Numbered from the stretch's first letter, positions 16,874 through 26,803 are shown. The stretch is 64,000 nt of DNA from Pseudomonas duriflava (GCF_007830155.1 NZ_VLKY01000007.1:1-64000), one strand, 5' to 3'. Notes: generated by a model from the sequence alone, not told the origin. Program-made: numbers and translations.

Positions 16874-19570
16874 TCAGAAAAACCCAGACGCCTTCATCTG
16901 AACCGGACGCCCTAAATAAAACCCTTGCGCCTGGTTGCATTTGAGACGGGCTAAAAGATCAAGCTGCCGCTCGGTCTCAACGCCTTCAGCTGTAACGGTT
17001 AAGGACAAGGCGCGTCCGAGCCCGACAATGGCCTCGATGATCGCCTCTCCACTCGAGGAATCATCCAGACTCGAAATAAAGCTACGGTCGATCTTGATGC
17101 CATCGAAAGGATAGGTATGTACATAACTCAGGGACGAATATCCCGTACCAAAATCGTCCATGGAAATTCGGACACCCAAGGCCTTGAGCTGGCGCATGGT
17201 TGCCAGCGCATCGTTGGCGTTGTCCAGCATTACGCCCTCGGTGATTTCAAGTTCCAGCCTGCCGGGCGCCAGCCCGGTTTCTTCCAGATGCTTGCGTATC
17301 CGGGCCACAAGATCGCTTCGCTTGAATTCGACAGGTGACAAGTTCACTGAAACGAATAAGGCTTTTTCCCATTTTCCTGCCTCGATACAGGCCTGCCGTA
17401 ACACCCAATCACTGAGCGGCACGATCAGCCCGGTCTCTTCGGCAATGGAAATAAAATGATCTGGGCTTAGGTAGCCCCGGACCGGGTGCTGCCAGCGGAC
17501 CAGGGCCTCTGCGCCAGCGATAGTCCCCGACTTCACATCATAACGCGGTTGAAATTCGAGCCGCATTTCGTTACGCCGCAAAGCCTTCTTCAGATCGGTT
17601 TCGATCTGACGTCGAATCAATAGACGCGTACTCATCTGCTCAGTATAGAACTGCCATGTATTACGGCCCGCGGCTTTGGCTTCATACAATGCAATATCGG
17701 CAAACCTCAGCAACTCATCGGCCCGGCGGCTATCCTGCGGAGCCGTAACGATTCCGATGCTGCACCCAATCGCGGCCTCATGCTCGCCGATAAGAATGGG
17801 CGTAGCGATTTGCTCTAGCAAACGCCGACACAGCCCCTCGGTTGCTACACGCGTGGTAAGGCCGTTCGCAATGATGACGAACTCATCGCCCCCTATTCGG
17901 GAAACAAGGTCATCGTCACGCAGACATTTTTTCAGGCGATACGCGACTTCCATTAATACCTGATCGCCGGCCGCATGCCCAAGAGTGTCATTAACGGGCT
18001 TGAAGCGGTCGAGATCCAGATACAGTAATTGAAGCGGATTGGCAGATGACAAGTCGGCCTTTAGCTTGTTTTGCAGAAAAGCATACATGGCCCGGCGATT
18101 CGACAGCCCTGTCAAAGCGTCCTCTTGTGCGTCACGCTCGCGCCGTTCCTCTTCGAGTTTGCGTTGCGTAATGTCCTGTAAAAAGGCGCTAAAGATGCGA
18201 CGATTTTCAATATCGACTGCGGTTATGCGCATCTCAACGGGAATCAGCATGCCATCCTTACGGACGACCGGTAATTCGAGCACCTTGCCTAATACTTCAC
18301 CATCACCGGAGCTCAGAAAACTTTTCAGGCCTTCTCGGTGCGTTTCTCGAATAGCCGGCGGAATGATGAGCTGATCCATGCGGCGACCTATGGCCTCCTC
18401 CCGCTTCCAGCGAAAGGTCTCTTCAGCCTTACGGTTCCATGCTGTGATAACGCCAGTGTCATCCGTGCTGAGGTAGGCATCGTTGGTATTTTCCAGGATG
18501 GCGCTGAGTTCGACTTCCCGCATGAGCAGATCCTGGGCGGATTGTGCCTGCTGCTCAATCAGATAGGACAATGTTTCATTAGCGTACTGAAGATCCTGGG
18601 TTCGATCCTGAACCTGCTTTTCCAAATCGCTTTGTAACGCGATCAGCAGATCTTCAGCTTCCTTGCGCGCCTGAATATCCTGGACGATACAGACGTAGTA
18701 TTCCAGGTTCCCCTTGGTATCCAGTTGCTTGGTCACCAGCAAGTTGACCCAAACAGTCGAACCGTCTTTTCGCCGATAACGCTTTTCCAACTGATACTGG
18801 TCAATATCGCCATGCGTCAATTGATCGACGAGCTTTACGGCAGTATCGAGATCATCCTCAAGCGTAATATCTCGGTAGGTCAGCTGCGCCATCTCCTCCT
18901 GGCTATATCCCACAATGGCACATAGTGAATCATTGACGTTGAACCAACGCCCTTCTGGAGAGACCAGAGCGATACCTACGCTAGCCCGCTTGAACATGGT
19001 ACGAAAGCGCGCCTCGCTGGCCGCGATCTGCTCACTGGAGCGAAGCAGTTGCCTGCGAGACAGGGTGGTAGCTTCACGCATTTGAATTTCACGCGAAACC
19101 ATGCCAGCCAGTGATTTTAGAATACGCGCCTGTCTGGAGCTGAACTGTCTTGGCTGAGTATCGATGACACACAGAGCGCCCAGAGCATGGCCCTCAAGGG
19201 ACTCGACGGGAGCCCCGGCATAGAAACGAATATGCGGTGGCCCAAGGACATAAGGATTTTGCATGAAACGCGCATCCTTCATCATGTCCGGCACGATGAG
19301 AGGATCATGCTGCTGTATCGAATAGGCGCAAAAGGAGTGTTCCCGCGGCGCTTCGTCAAATGAAATGCCCACACACGACTTGAACCAAGCACGGTCTCCG
19401 TCGAGCAGCGTGACTGAAGCTATAGGTGTTTCGAAGATATCGGCAGCAAGCTGAGTAATACGGTCGAAGACCGGCTCAGCATCGGTATTGAGCATCTCCA
19501 AGGTGTTTAAAAGTGCTATGCGTTCGGACTCGGCGTCAACCAAGCTTGAATCGTCCGGATAATCTGCCAT
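16874..19570 (-). CDS. GAF-PAS-PAS-GGDEF-EAL cyclic-di-GMP enzyme
   Basis: A predicted soluble 898-residue signalling protein that can make and degrade cyclic di-GMP. Order: GAF (about 18-165, FYAGAPVESLEGHALGALCV), PAS (about 185-305), coiled linker, PAS (about 350-470), GGDEF (about 480-640) and EAL (about 655-898). The active site SRIGGDEF (560-564) is intact, with an inhibitory RxxD site at R551-D554. The EAL part has E688-A689-L690, NLSPVEF, ITEG, DDFGTGYSSLSY and AEGVET, so both halves look active. No membrane segment. Divergent from the FCD/GntR gene and inside the pectin locus, so a link between pectin sensing and biofilm/motility is possible but only inferred. Confidence 0.93.
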   Translation of the reverse strand: MADYPDDSSLVDAESERIALLNTLEMLNTDAEPVFDRITQLAADIFETPIASVTLLDGDRAWFKSCVGISFDEAPREHSFCAYSIQQHDPLIVPDMMKDARFMQNPYVLGPPHIRFYAGAPVESLEGHALGALCVIDTQPRQFSSRQARILKSLAGMVSREIQMREATTLSRRQLLRSSEQIAASEARFRTMFKRASVGIALVSPEGRWFNVNDSLCAIVGYSQEEMAQLTYRDITLEDDLDTAVKLVDQLTHGDIDQYQLEKRYRRKDGSTVWVNLLVTKQLDTKGNLEYYVCIVQDIQARKEAEDLLIALQSDLEKQVQDRTQDLQYANETLSYLIEQQAQSAQDLLMREVELSAILENTNDAYLSTDDTGVITAWNRKAEETFRWKREEAIGRRMDQLIIPPAIRETHREGLKSFLSSGDGEVLGKVLELPVVRKDGMLIPVEMRITAVDIENRRIFSAFLQDITQRKLEEERRERDAQEDALTGLSNRRAMYAFLQNKLKADLSSANPLQLLYLDLDRFKPVNDTLGHAAGDQVLMEVAYRLKKCLRDDDLVSRIGGDEFVIIANGLTTRVATEGLCRRLLEQIATPILIGEHEAAIGCSIGIVTAPQDSRRADELLRFADIALYEAKAAGRNTWQFYTEQMSTRLLIRRQIETDLKKALRRNEMRLEFQPRYDVKSGTIAGAEALVRWQHPVRGYLSPDHFISIAEETGLIVPLSDWVLRQACIEAGKWEKALFVSVNLSPVEFKRSDLVARIRKHLEETGLAPGRLELEITEGVMLDNANDALATMRQLKALGVRISMDDFGTGYSSLSYVHTYPFDGIKIDRSFISSLDDSSSGEAIIEAIVGLGRALSLTVTAEGVETERQLDLLARLKCNQAQGFYLGRPVQMKASGFF

Positions 19571-19933
19571 CGAGTCGTCATTCCATATTGCGCACGCCTC
19601 GCGTGCCCGCGCGCCAGGGCAGCGATAACTTTATTCGTTATAGAATCGATCTGACGCACCTGCGTCTATTTGAGACGTGATTATGCGAGAAATGTTTTAT
19701 AACGCCTTGGCTGTTTCTCACTGAGTATGCGGACGACTGCACAAATAGAGGGATCCCTGTACTCTGTTGACCGCTGCTCACCTGAATGTTGCCGCGTGCC
19801 TATGGCTTTGTATTTCAAGGTAAGACGCTACGCTGACTGTTTTTTGCGACCTCAGGAAAGCTGATACCGAATAACGAGCCTATACCCCTTACAATCAGCT
19901 TTTATAGCGTTCTCCCTGAGACTGATAAGCGAA
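19571..19933. other. Divergent intergenic region
   Basis: It separates the GGDEF-EAL gene (minus) and the GntR gene (plus) and should hold both promoters. I see no convincing promoter hexamers, palindrome, RNA or reading frame. Confidence 0.5.
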
Positions 19934-20728
19934 ATGTGTATGCTTGCAGCAGAGGCGGACATGCCGAGCCAAAGGATAGACGAGCCGAATATGATTGAGC
20001 GATCCTCTCCAAAGCCCAAACGCCTTGCTGAAGAACTGGTCACCCGCTTGTCCCAGTATATTCGCGACGGCGTTTTTGCACGGGGAGAGAAGTTGCCCTC
20101 GGAGGTTGAGCTTGCCAACAGCGAGGGCTTCAGCCGTAGCGTGGTCCGCGAGGCCATTCTTCGTCTACAGGCGGCAGGACTTGTGGAGACACGCCGAAGC
20201 GTTGGCACTTTCATCGTGGATATGCCTCCACCACAGACATTGCAGCTAGGTCCGGAAACCATCACGACCTTGCAGGATGTACTCAATCTTCTGGAACTAC
20301 GCATGAGCCTGGAGGTAGCCGCCGCCGGGTTGGCCGCCCTCAATCGCAGCGCAGAAGAACTCAATGATATCGAAGCAGCCCTGCTCGCAATGAAGGACAG
20401 CGGCTCGAGCAAATCAGGTATTGCCGTGCATGCCGATTTTCAGTTTCATCTGAAGATCGCCAAGGCTTCGGGTAATGCATACCTGTTCGATATCATGAAG
20501 CACTTGGGGACTAAACTGATTCCCCGTACACGGCTGAACTCAGCCTATGTCTCTACCAAGGACCGCCTGGCCTACCTGGATCTTGTTCATAGAGAGCACG
20601 ATAAAATATTCAGTGCCATCGAGATGCAGAGCCCTGACTCAGCTCGCGCCGCGATGTACCTCCACCTTAGCAACAGCCGTGAACGCCTGTATCGCGCTCA
20701 TGAAGCACGTCACACGCTCTATCAGTAG
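19934..20728 (+). CDS. FCD-domain GntR-family transcriptional regulator
   Basis: A 264-residue FadR-subfamily regulator. N-terminal winged helix (about 30-95) with LPSEVELANSEGFSRSVVRE and GLVETRRSVGTFI; C-terminal all-helical FCD domain (about 110-250) with putative metal/ligand residues in HADFQFHLKIAKASGN, REHDKIF and MYLHLSNS. FCD regulators typically respond to sugar acids or related carboxylates, as ExuR and UxuR do. The gene is convergent with ogl (14 bases apart) and is the only transcription factor in the pectin locus, so it is the best candidate to bind the palindromes at 13059 and 28282. The start is uncertain: ATGs at 19940, 19961 (with GAGGCGG just before it) and 19991 are also possible. 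Confidence 0.88.
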   Translation: MCMLAAEADMPSQRIDEPNMIERSSPKPKRLAEELVTRLSQYIRDGVFARGEKLPSEVELANSEGFSRSVVREAILRLQAAGLVETRRSVGTFIVDMPPPQTLQLGPETITTLQDVLNLLELRMSLEVAAAGLAALNRSAEELNDIEAALLAMKDSGSSKSGIAVHADFQFHLKIAKASGNAYLFDIMKHLGTKLIPRTRLNSAYVSTKDRLAYLDLVHREHDKIFSAIEMQSPDSARAAMYLHLSNSRERLYRAHEARHTLYQ

Positions 20729-20742
20729 CTAACAGATCCTGA

Positions 20743-21909
20743 TCAGGCAAAGAGCGTATCAGGCAGAGTCGCCAGGTAAACAGCAGGCTGACCCTCGAAA
20801 TCCGAGCTGAACAACACCTTTCGATTATCCGGCGTGAATGACGGATGCGGGTGTGTTACCTGCCGGTCTCCGTTCAGCACGCGCCATGTACTGTTATGCA
20901 CGGCCAGCCGTGCGTATTTGCGTGCGCTTACATCGAACACGTAGAGCCATGGATCGTTTTCGATTTCGTATCCTTGGGTATCGTCCACATCCACAGGCGT
21001 GCCCGCGCCATCGCCTACCAACAAGGTGCCGTTTTCGTTGCTCATGAGATGAGAGCACGCTGGCATATCCATCAGCCGCTCATTGGTTTCGCTGTTAGCA
21101 TCGAAACGCCAGATCTGCCGCGCCTGTTGCCCCCTTGGGTAGATGACATACACCATGGCTGAACCGTCAGGCACCCAAAATTCATGGGTACAACTCTCAC
21201 CAGGAGCAGGCTCCTTGACCTTGCGGACATTGGAACCATCCTCGTTCACCAGCCACATGCGCGTATCAACCAGATCATGCGGTCCCTCATGGCAGAAGGC
21301 GACCGTCTCGTCATGGAAGGGACGATAGATGGGATGCCCCAGCCATACATAGTCTTCATGAATGACATTTGACTCACCGGTATCAAGATCGACCTGAATC
21401 AGCCGGCAATGTGGGTTACGCGTAAAGAAGGTTCGAAAGACTTCCCAGTCCGTCAGGGGCGTCCAGTCTTTTCGGTCGATCTCAATACCAACCAGACGCG
21501 TACACGCGCTGTTAGCTACCCAGGTTCCGTAGCCGACCCAGCCGTCAGGCACTTGATACACCATACGCTCGCTCAAGCTGTGCAGATCCACCTGCTGTAA
21601 GTAACGCTCATTCTTGACGTAGTAAAGATAACGATCATCATGAGATAAAAAACCGCCAAAGGTGTTATCACCCGCCCCCTCGGTCAACTGAACAGCCTGT
21701 TGCGTCTCAAGGTCGAGCAAGTAATAGTTGCGGTGCCGGTCGAATTCAGCCGCAAACAACAACGTGTTTCCATCACTGGTAAAACACTTCTGATAAAAGT
21801 AGTTCCGATGACACAGCACTTCAGGCGGTGTCAGTCGAGTAACAGACGCACCGGTATTCGGATCACGAAAATGATGGAAATCGAGTTGTACGATTGAGCC
21901 TTTCGCCAT
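20743..21909 (-). CDS. ogl: Oligogalacturonate lyase Ogl (PL22)
   Basis: Cytoplasmic lyase that cleaves short (saturated or unsaturated) oligogalacturonides to galacturonate and 5-keto-4-deoxyuronate. 388 residues, the family's usual length, without a signal peptide. Recognised by its opening (LDFHHFRDPNTGASVTRLTP), NYFYQKCFTSDG, DNTFGGFLSHDDRYLYYV, THEFWVPDG and VTHPHPSFTPDNRKVLFSSD, and by the repeated propeller-blade pattern. It lies 83 bases after the first symporter stop and is probably last in a symporter-symporter-ogl transcript. The downstream kduI/kduD enzymes are not in the window. Confidence 0.95.
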   Translation of the reverse strand: MAKGSIVQLDFHHFRDPNTGASVTRLTPPEVLCHRNYFYQKCFTSDGNTLLFAAEFDRHRNYYLLDLETQQAVQLTEGAGDNTFGGFLSHDDRYLYYVKNERYLQQVDLHSLSERMVYQVPDGWVGYGTWVANSACTRLVGIEIDRKDWTPLTDWEVFRTFFTRNPHCRLIQVDLDTGESNVIHEDYVWLGHPIYRPFHDETVAFCHEGPHDLVDTRMWLVNEDGSNVRKVKEPAPGESCTHEFWVPDGSAMVYVIYPRGQQARQIWRFDANSETNERLMDMPACSHLMSNENGTLLVGDGAGTPVDVDDTQGYEIENDPWLYVFDVSARKYARLAVHNSTWRVLNGDRQVTHPHPSFTPDNRKVLFSSDFEGQPAVYLATLPDTLFA

Positions 21910-21992
21910 GAATCACACCTCGTTTATTGGCACTCGCTAAACGTTCACGTAGATGACCATCAGCGGTGCAAGGCCTGAAAAAGTATTTTGTA

Positions 21993-23732
21993 CTACCTAT
22001 CTGGCCGCTCATGCTTGCCAGCCAAAAAGCGTAAAGCCAAGCCCGCTACGGTTACCGTTGCCGCAATGGCTGCATGTAATCCCAGCCCCCAAGGCGCCTT
22101 AGCCAACCCGAGCAAGGGCAATAACAACGCGCCCAAGGCTAGCAACAGCGTTCCCAGTCTCCGAGCCTGGCTTGTATCGACCCGGGCTATTTCGTCTGGC
22201 TTCAAAGGGCGGCACATATTGCCAAAGAACTCCCGAACCTGGCGTTGCCTGGAGATGCTGGCACTGGGGCTGTACCAGAACCGGGTCATTAGGAAATAAC
22301 CTCCCGTGATCAAGATGTGGGCTAATACCGTCATCGCGAACTTGAGATCGCCAGCCTCACGTGCGGTCAATGTTTCCCCTCCAAGCCAAATGGGCAGTAC
22401 GGTGGGATTAAAGCCAAGGTACATCGCTAGAGAAACCAAACCACCTACCATGACCGTGCTCCATCCTGCCCAGTCGGGTGCACGACGCACCACAACAGCC
22501 AGCATGGCCGGGATAGATAACGGCAACAGCAACATGGAGCTGATCATCATGACCAGATCGAAGAAACCGATGCCCTCTTGCTCCGCCATCCACCAAGCTA
22601 CTAATGTAGCCAGAGCGCCATTGAACAAGGTTACCCAGCGGCCAACCTTCATCAGGTGCGGTTCTTCATGTTCCGGCCGTTGATAGACGTTACGAATAAA
22701 AATACCGGCATTGCGATTCAAGGCAGTGCTCATGGGTGCAATTGTCGCTGCCACCATAGCGGCCAGGGTGAGCCCCAGGGTGCCGGTCGGCATAGCCTTC
22801 TCGACAAAAAAGAGATAAGCCGCATTGTTGGCCTGTGTACCCAGCTGAGGATAGTGAGCAGCGAGATCCGCCCCTTGTATGGCTGCGACCCAAGGCGGAA
22901 TGAACCACATGACTGGGCCTATTACGAACAACACGCCTGCCAGAAAGGCTGCCTTTTGAGCTTCCCGCTCGTTACGCGTTACGAGAAAGCGGTAACAGGT
23001 GATGGCATTATTTGTGGACAGCACCTGCTGCATCAAAATCATCGCTATCCATAACATCAGGATGTGCAGGATATGCATGTCACGCCCCTGCCAGAAGTCG
23101 ACAGGAAACTGGTCAATAATTTCACTAGCCCCCCCGCCCTGATACAAGGCGTAACCACCGGTTACCAGGGTAATAGCCAGAATCAACACCAACTGAATAA
23201 CATTCGTGGCACTAACCGTCCAGGCACCACCACTGGCCGAAACGAAAGTGATCACCAGCCCTGTTAGAAGCAGGGTTGGGACAATGCCGAAGCCTGTCAT
23301 AGACGAAATGATATACGCTAGGCCATTGAGCCAGACGGCCGCAGTCAAGGTGGAAAGCGGAAACTGCAGCCATGTGAAAAGTTGTTCGGTGGGCTTGCCA
23401 AACCGCAAGGCAAGCACTTGCATTGAGGTCTCGACCCGCAGCTTGCGGTAGCGCGCCGCAAAAAACCGGCAGGCAACAAAGAAGCCCAGGGCATTACCCC
23501 AAAACAGCGCCAGTACCGGAAAACCATCCGTAAATGCTTTGCCGGCGGCGCCGGTAAACGTCCAAGCACTGAACTGTGTCATAAAGGCAGTGGCACCGGC
23601 CATCCACCACTGCATCGATCCGCCGCCATTAATATAGTGACTGCTATTGCTCGCGAAGCGGCGAAAGCACCAGGCGGCGCCTACTATAAACAGCAGGTAT
23701 ACCCCTACTACCGCCAAATCGAGAGAGGTCAT
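21993..23732 (-). CDS. Sodium:solute symporter (SSS family), paralogue 1
   Basis: A 579-residue inner-membrane transporter with about 13 hydrophobic helices. Family motifs: WWMAGATAFMTQFSAWTFTG near the N-terminus and GTLGLTLAAMVAATIAPMSTALNRNAG in the middle. Many residues are shared with the next gene, e.g. TQFSAWTFTGAAGKAF and GVWLNGLA, so the two arose by duplication. Position between a symporter paralogue and ogl suggests Na-driven uptake of oligogalacturonides or galacturonate. Substrate not determined by sequence; Dickeya uses unrelated TogT/TogMNAB systems for this step. Confidence 0.85.
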   Translation of the reverse strand: MTSLDLAVVGVYLLFIVGAAWCFRRFASNSSHYINGGGSMQWWMAGATAFMTQFSAWTFTGAAGKAFTDGFPVLALFWGNALGFFVACRFFAARYRKLRVETSMQVLALRFGKPTEQLFTWLQFPLSTLTAAVWLNGLAYIISSMTGFGIVPTLLLTGLVITFVSASGGAWTVSATNVIQLVLILAITLVTGGYALYQGGGASEIIDQFPVDFWQGRDMHILHILMLWIAMILMQQVLSTNNAITCYRFLVTRNEREAQKAAFLAGVLFVIGPVMWFIPPWVAAIQGADLAAHYPQLGTQANNAAYLFFVEKAMPTGTLGLTLAAMVAATIAPMSTALNRNAGIFIRNVYQRPEHEEPHLMKVGRWVTLFNGALATLVAWWMAEQEGIGFFDLVMMISSMLLLPLSIPAMLAVVVRRAPDWAGWSTVMVGGLVSLAMYLGFNPTVLPIWLGGETLTAREAGDLKFAMTVLAHILITGGYFLMTRFWYSPSASISRQRQVREFFGNMCRPLKPDEIARVDTSQARRLGTLLLALGALLLPLLGLAKAPWGLGLHAAIAATVTVAGLALRFLAGKHERPDR

Positions 23733-23794
23733 TGCAAGAGCCTTGATAACGACATGACTGAGAAATTAGCTGACCTTATTGCCTGACAAGGCAA

Positions 23795-23818
23795 ACCGGC
23801 ACCCTCATGGGCGCCGGT
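23795..23818 (-). terminator. Hairpin after symporter 2
   Basis: A 10-bp stem (23795-23804 with 23809-23818, one G-U on the minus-strand RNA) and a 4-base loop, 20 bases beyond the symporter 2 stop. A second small hairpin follows and the T-run is weak. It may attenuate instead of ending transcription into symporter 1 and ogl. Confidence 0.55.
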
Positions 23819-23837
23819 AGCACAACACATATAGGTT

Positions 23838-25625
23838 TCAGGAAACTCGCTCAGCCAATGGCGGTTGTACGGCAGCGATGCTCCCCTCTACGCCAGCACT
23901 ACGTTTGAGGAAATACCCGAACAGCAGGATCGAGGCTGCGCAGGCTGCGAACAGGAGCCGCCCCCAAAGCGGATTTGGCACCAGCACCATTAGCATCAGG
24001 CCCGCACCCATCATCAGGGTAATCTGCCCTAGCTTATTGCGCTGCAAACGGTCATAGACATCCTGATCGCTCTCTGCCACCACCGGCGTCTCGATATCCG
24101 TGAAGAATTTTTGCGTCTGCTGACGCTCTTCTGGCGTAAAGGCCTCTTCCTTATAGAAGAGGCAAGTCGCGCAGAAGAAGCCCCCTGTCAGCACCAGATG
24201 CGCCGCTACGGTAATCGTGGTCGTCAGCTCGGAAAGCTCACGGGCAGTCAGTGTTACCCCAAACAAACCGGCAAACCACTGCGCCGTAAAGACGTTCATG
24301 ATCAGCCAGGAAACGAACATACCGAAGGCAACAGTACCCCAGGCTGCCCACTTGGGCGTTTTGCGGATGAACATGCCAAAGAACAACGGCACCAGAATGG
24401 GCGACTGAAGCAAGGTGGCCACTCGCATCATCAATTCGAACAGGCTTAGCCCTTTAAGTTGGGCGAAAAGCTGAGCAATAAAAATCACCAGGATACCGTT
24501 GACCACTGTAGCAACCTGGCTCACACGCAGCAGTTTTTGCTCACTAACCGGCTTGTTACGGCAAATAATCGGCGACCAAAAGCTACGGACGAAAATGCCT
24601 GCATTTCGGCACAGTGCCGAGTCCATGGATGACATAGTCGCTGCAAAGAGCCCGGCAACCAGCAGCCCGATAGTACCGACCGGCATCAGGCGTTCGGCAA
24701 AGACCAGGTAGACCGCATCACTGGCCTTGTTGCCCAATTCGGCGTGAGCCAACGGCGCGTCCGGATATAGAATGGCTGTTGCCCAAGGGGGAATGAACCA
24801 AATCAGGGTACCGCCTATCATCAGCGCCAAGGCGAATAAGGAAGCCTTACGTGCGTTATTAGAGTCCTTCGCATTCAGGAAGCGATAAGAGTCCTGCATG
24901 TTGTTGATGCTTTGCAGCTGTTTGACCAGGAAGAACAGGAAAGAACCAACGAGCAAAAGGCCGTAGTTCATGTCCGGCCCCATCACGAAATTGGTCGGGA
25001 ACCGTGCGACAATTTCGGAAGGCCCGCCTACAGCTACTAGCGCAACGATAGCACTGGCTACAGAAATAACTGCGACAACAAGTGTCTGGACGAAATCGCT
25101 GGCAACGACACCCCATGCCCCGCTCAACAGGGAAATCAACAGCACTGAAATGCCGGTGATCCAAATGGTCGTACTCATGTCGTACCCAAACACAGCACCT
25201 ACGAAGATAGCCAGACCATTAAGCCAGACACCGCCGTTCAGGATACTCAGCGGAATGATAGCCCAAGTAAAGAATTGCTCATTGGTCTTGCCAAAACGCA
25301 GCTTGATACCTTCCGTGGGCGTGTCTACCCGCATCTGCCGGAAGCGATGACTGAACCACCAGTAGGAAATAGCGTAAGCAAAGATATTGCCAAGAAATAC
25401 GAAGGTGACAGCTAGCCCATCATTGAAAGCCTTACCGGCAGCGCCTGTAAACGTCCACGCTGAAAACTGGGTCATGAAGGCGGTTGCGCCTACCATCCAC
25501 CACAGCATACGGCCGCCGCCACGAAAATAGTCGCTTGCCGATTTATTGGCCATTTTCTTGAAAGCGACACTGATGATGACCATAAGCAGAAAATAACCTG
25601 CGACCACCCACATATCTATGTTCAT
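23838..25625 (-). CDS. Sodium:solute symporter (SSS family), paralogue 2
   Basis: A 595-residue inner-membrane transporter with about 13 hydrophobic helices, the second member of the tandem pair. It carries the same WWMVGATAFMTQFSAWTFTG block and GTIGLLVAGLFAATMSSMDSALCRNAG. Compared with paralogue 1 it has a longer C-terminal cytoplasmic stretch with two more hydrophobic segments. Upstream lies a 443-base AT-rich region with a perfect palindrome, so it probably has its own promoter. Role inferred from the pectin locus: uptake of oligogalacturonides or a monomeric uronate. The pair may split these substrates. Confidence 0.85.
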   Translation of the reverse strand: MNIDMWVVAGYFLLMVIISVAFKKMANKSASDYFRGGGRMLWWMVGATAFMTQFSAWTFTGAAGKAFNDGLAVTFVFLGNIFAYAISYWWFSHRFRQMRVDTPTEGIKLRFGKTNEQFFTWAIIPLSILNGGVWLNGLAIFVGAVFGYDMSTTIWITGISVLLISLLSGAWGVVASDFVQTLVVAVISVASAIVALVAVGGPSEIVARFPTNFVMGPDMNYGLLLVGSFLFFLVKQLQSINNMQDSYRFLNAKDSNNARKASLFALALMIGGTLIWFIPPWATAILYPDAPLAHAELGNKASDAVYLVFAERLMPVGTIGLLVAGLFAATMSSMDSALCRNAGIFVRSFWSPIICRNKPVSEQKLLRVSQVATVVNGILVIFIAQLFAQLKGLSLFELMMRVATLLQSPILVPLFFGMFIRKTPKWAAWGTVAFGMFVSWLIMNVFTAQWFAGLFGVTLTARELSELTTTITVAAHLVLTGGFFCATCLFYKEEAFTPEERQQTQKFFTDIETPVVAESDQDVYDRLQRNKLGQITLMMGAGLMLMVLVPNPLWGRLLFAACAASILLFGYFLKRSAGVEGSIAAVQPPLAERVS

Positions 25626-26068
25626 AGCGTTCTCTCACATTTAAGGGCGTTACGGCCCAAGGAGCGAATCAGAGGAGATGCCGGATAACCCGGTGCGAAT
25701 TGCCTTACGCTCGATGGAAAGAACGCGAGTCGCCGCATAAGGGGCCGGAAGTAATCAACAGCTCCGAGAGGGGCCCGTTTGACACCTGAGCTGATCCAGC
25801 CGAATTCTTCATGGTCATCTTGACCAGAGGCGGTAGTACGCTATGGAGCATAAGAAGCTTCTTATCATTATTTATTCTCATGTTATTCACCGAATAAAAG
25901 AGAACATGACTTCATTATTTCGAAATAATGTTCAATTAACTTTTAAATTAATAATGAAAGCGAACAACTTGATAACTCAAGCGCCACTTACCCGCAGCGC
26001 CTGAATATAAAGTTAGTCATTCGCAGCCTTACAACGCGGCAGAGCGACAAACTAAATAATGAATAAGA
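25626..26068. other. Promoter region of symporter 2 / 3' region of kdgM
   Basis: No gene supported. The kdgM-proximal half is AT-rich and contains the palindrome at 25913-25930. A 61-codon minus-strand frame (25705-25890) has no recognisable character. Confidence 0.4.
25913..25930. promoter_or_regulatory. Perfect 18-bp palindrome
   Basis: CATTATTTCGAAATAATG is its own reverse complement. It lies 288 bases upstream of the symporter 2 ATG. The sequence differs from the 13059/28282 operator, so another regulator may be involved, or it is a chance AT-rich palindrome. Confidence 0.4.
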
Positions 26069-26803
26069 TTAAAAACTGTAGTGCACGCCTACACGGAACC
26101 GCATCTGACGATCACTTTCAGTTGCGTTGACTTTTATGTCACCCACTTCGAAATAAGGCTGCCAGCGCTTATCCCACTTGTATTTGAAGGCGAGGTTCTG
26201 CTCGTAATCGGTTTTCTTTCCGTTATAGCGCGTATAATCGGCCTTGAAGAACACATAATTGTATTCATAAGACCAGGCCCCGCCTGGGGTATAACCCAAC
26301 CAAGTATCGAAACGATGAACATGCTGATCTTGCTTGGCGCGGTCCGCCACGTCAGGATCGATCTGATCGCGGTCTAGTTTGCGGTACTCATAGCGATAGC
26401 GCCCGGATACGGTGAACTGGTTATTGATCTTGTAGCCCAGACGGGTTCCGGCTCTGTAGGTCGTAGCATTTTCAACCGCAACCAGCCCTATAAAGGGCGC
26501 AATGGTCCACTGTGGGCTTAACGAATAACGGTAATCTGCTGTGAACTCGTGACCATCGCCTACAGTATTATCAAATGCGACGTTCTTGCGGCTTCCCCCG
26601 GTCTTGTATTTCAGCTCACCCTCGAATCCAAGACCGTTCTCCAGCCGTATGCCTAACAAGACACGATCCGAGTGGAGTTGGGCGTCATCAATATATTGAT
26701 GACGATAGTTTATATAACCATAATCAGCTGCCTGGGTATTGCCCGCCAGAACAGCCACACTCAAAGATGATGCAACAGCGATAGTCTTTATTATTGTCTT
26801 CAT
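26069..26803 (-). CDS. kdgM: Oligogalacturonate-specific porin KdgM
   Basis: Outer-membrane channel for oligogalacturonides. The 244-residue precursor has a Sec signal ending at about residue 25 (AGNTQA). The mature part is built of alternating amphipathic beta-strands and is rich in Tyr and Arg (YGYINYRHQYIDD, GRYRYEYRKLDRD, WSYEYNYVFFKADY); the protein ends in Phe (FRVGVHYSF), the signal for the Bam machinery. Length and motifs match KdgM/NanC monomeric 12-strand porins. Between the symporter and enolase-superfamily genes it has its own 277-base upstream region. NanC (sialate porin) is the alternative, but the context is pectic. Confidence 0.92.
   Translation of the reverse strand: MKTIIKTIAVASSLSVAVLAGNTQAADYGYINYRHQYIDDAQLHSDRVLLGIRLENGLGFEGELKYKTGGSRKNVAFDNTVGDGHEFTADYRYSLSPQWTIAPFIGLVAVENATTYRAGTRLGYKINNQFTVSGRYRYEYRKLDRDQIDPDVADRAKQDQHVHRFDTWLGYTPGGAWSYEYNYVFFKADYTRYNGKKTDYEQNLAFKYKWDKRWQPYFEVGDIKVNATESDRQMRFRVGVHYSF

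Noticed and set aside
19568-19585. TCGTCATTCCA at the start of the GGDEF-EAL gene
   Set aside because: Resembles one half of the pectin-locus operator but the other arm does not match, and it overlaps the start codon.
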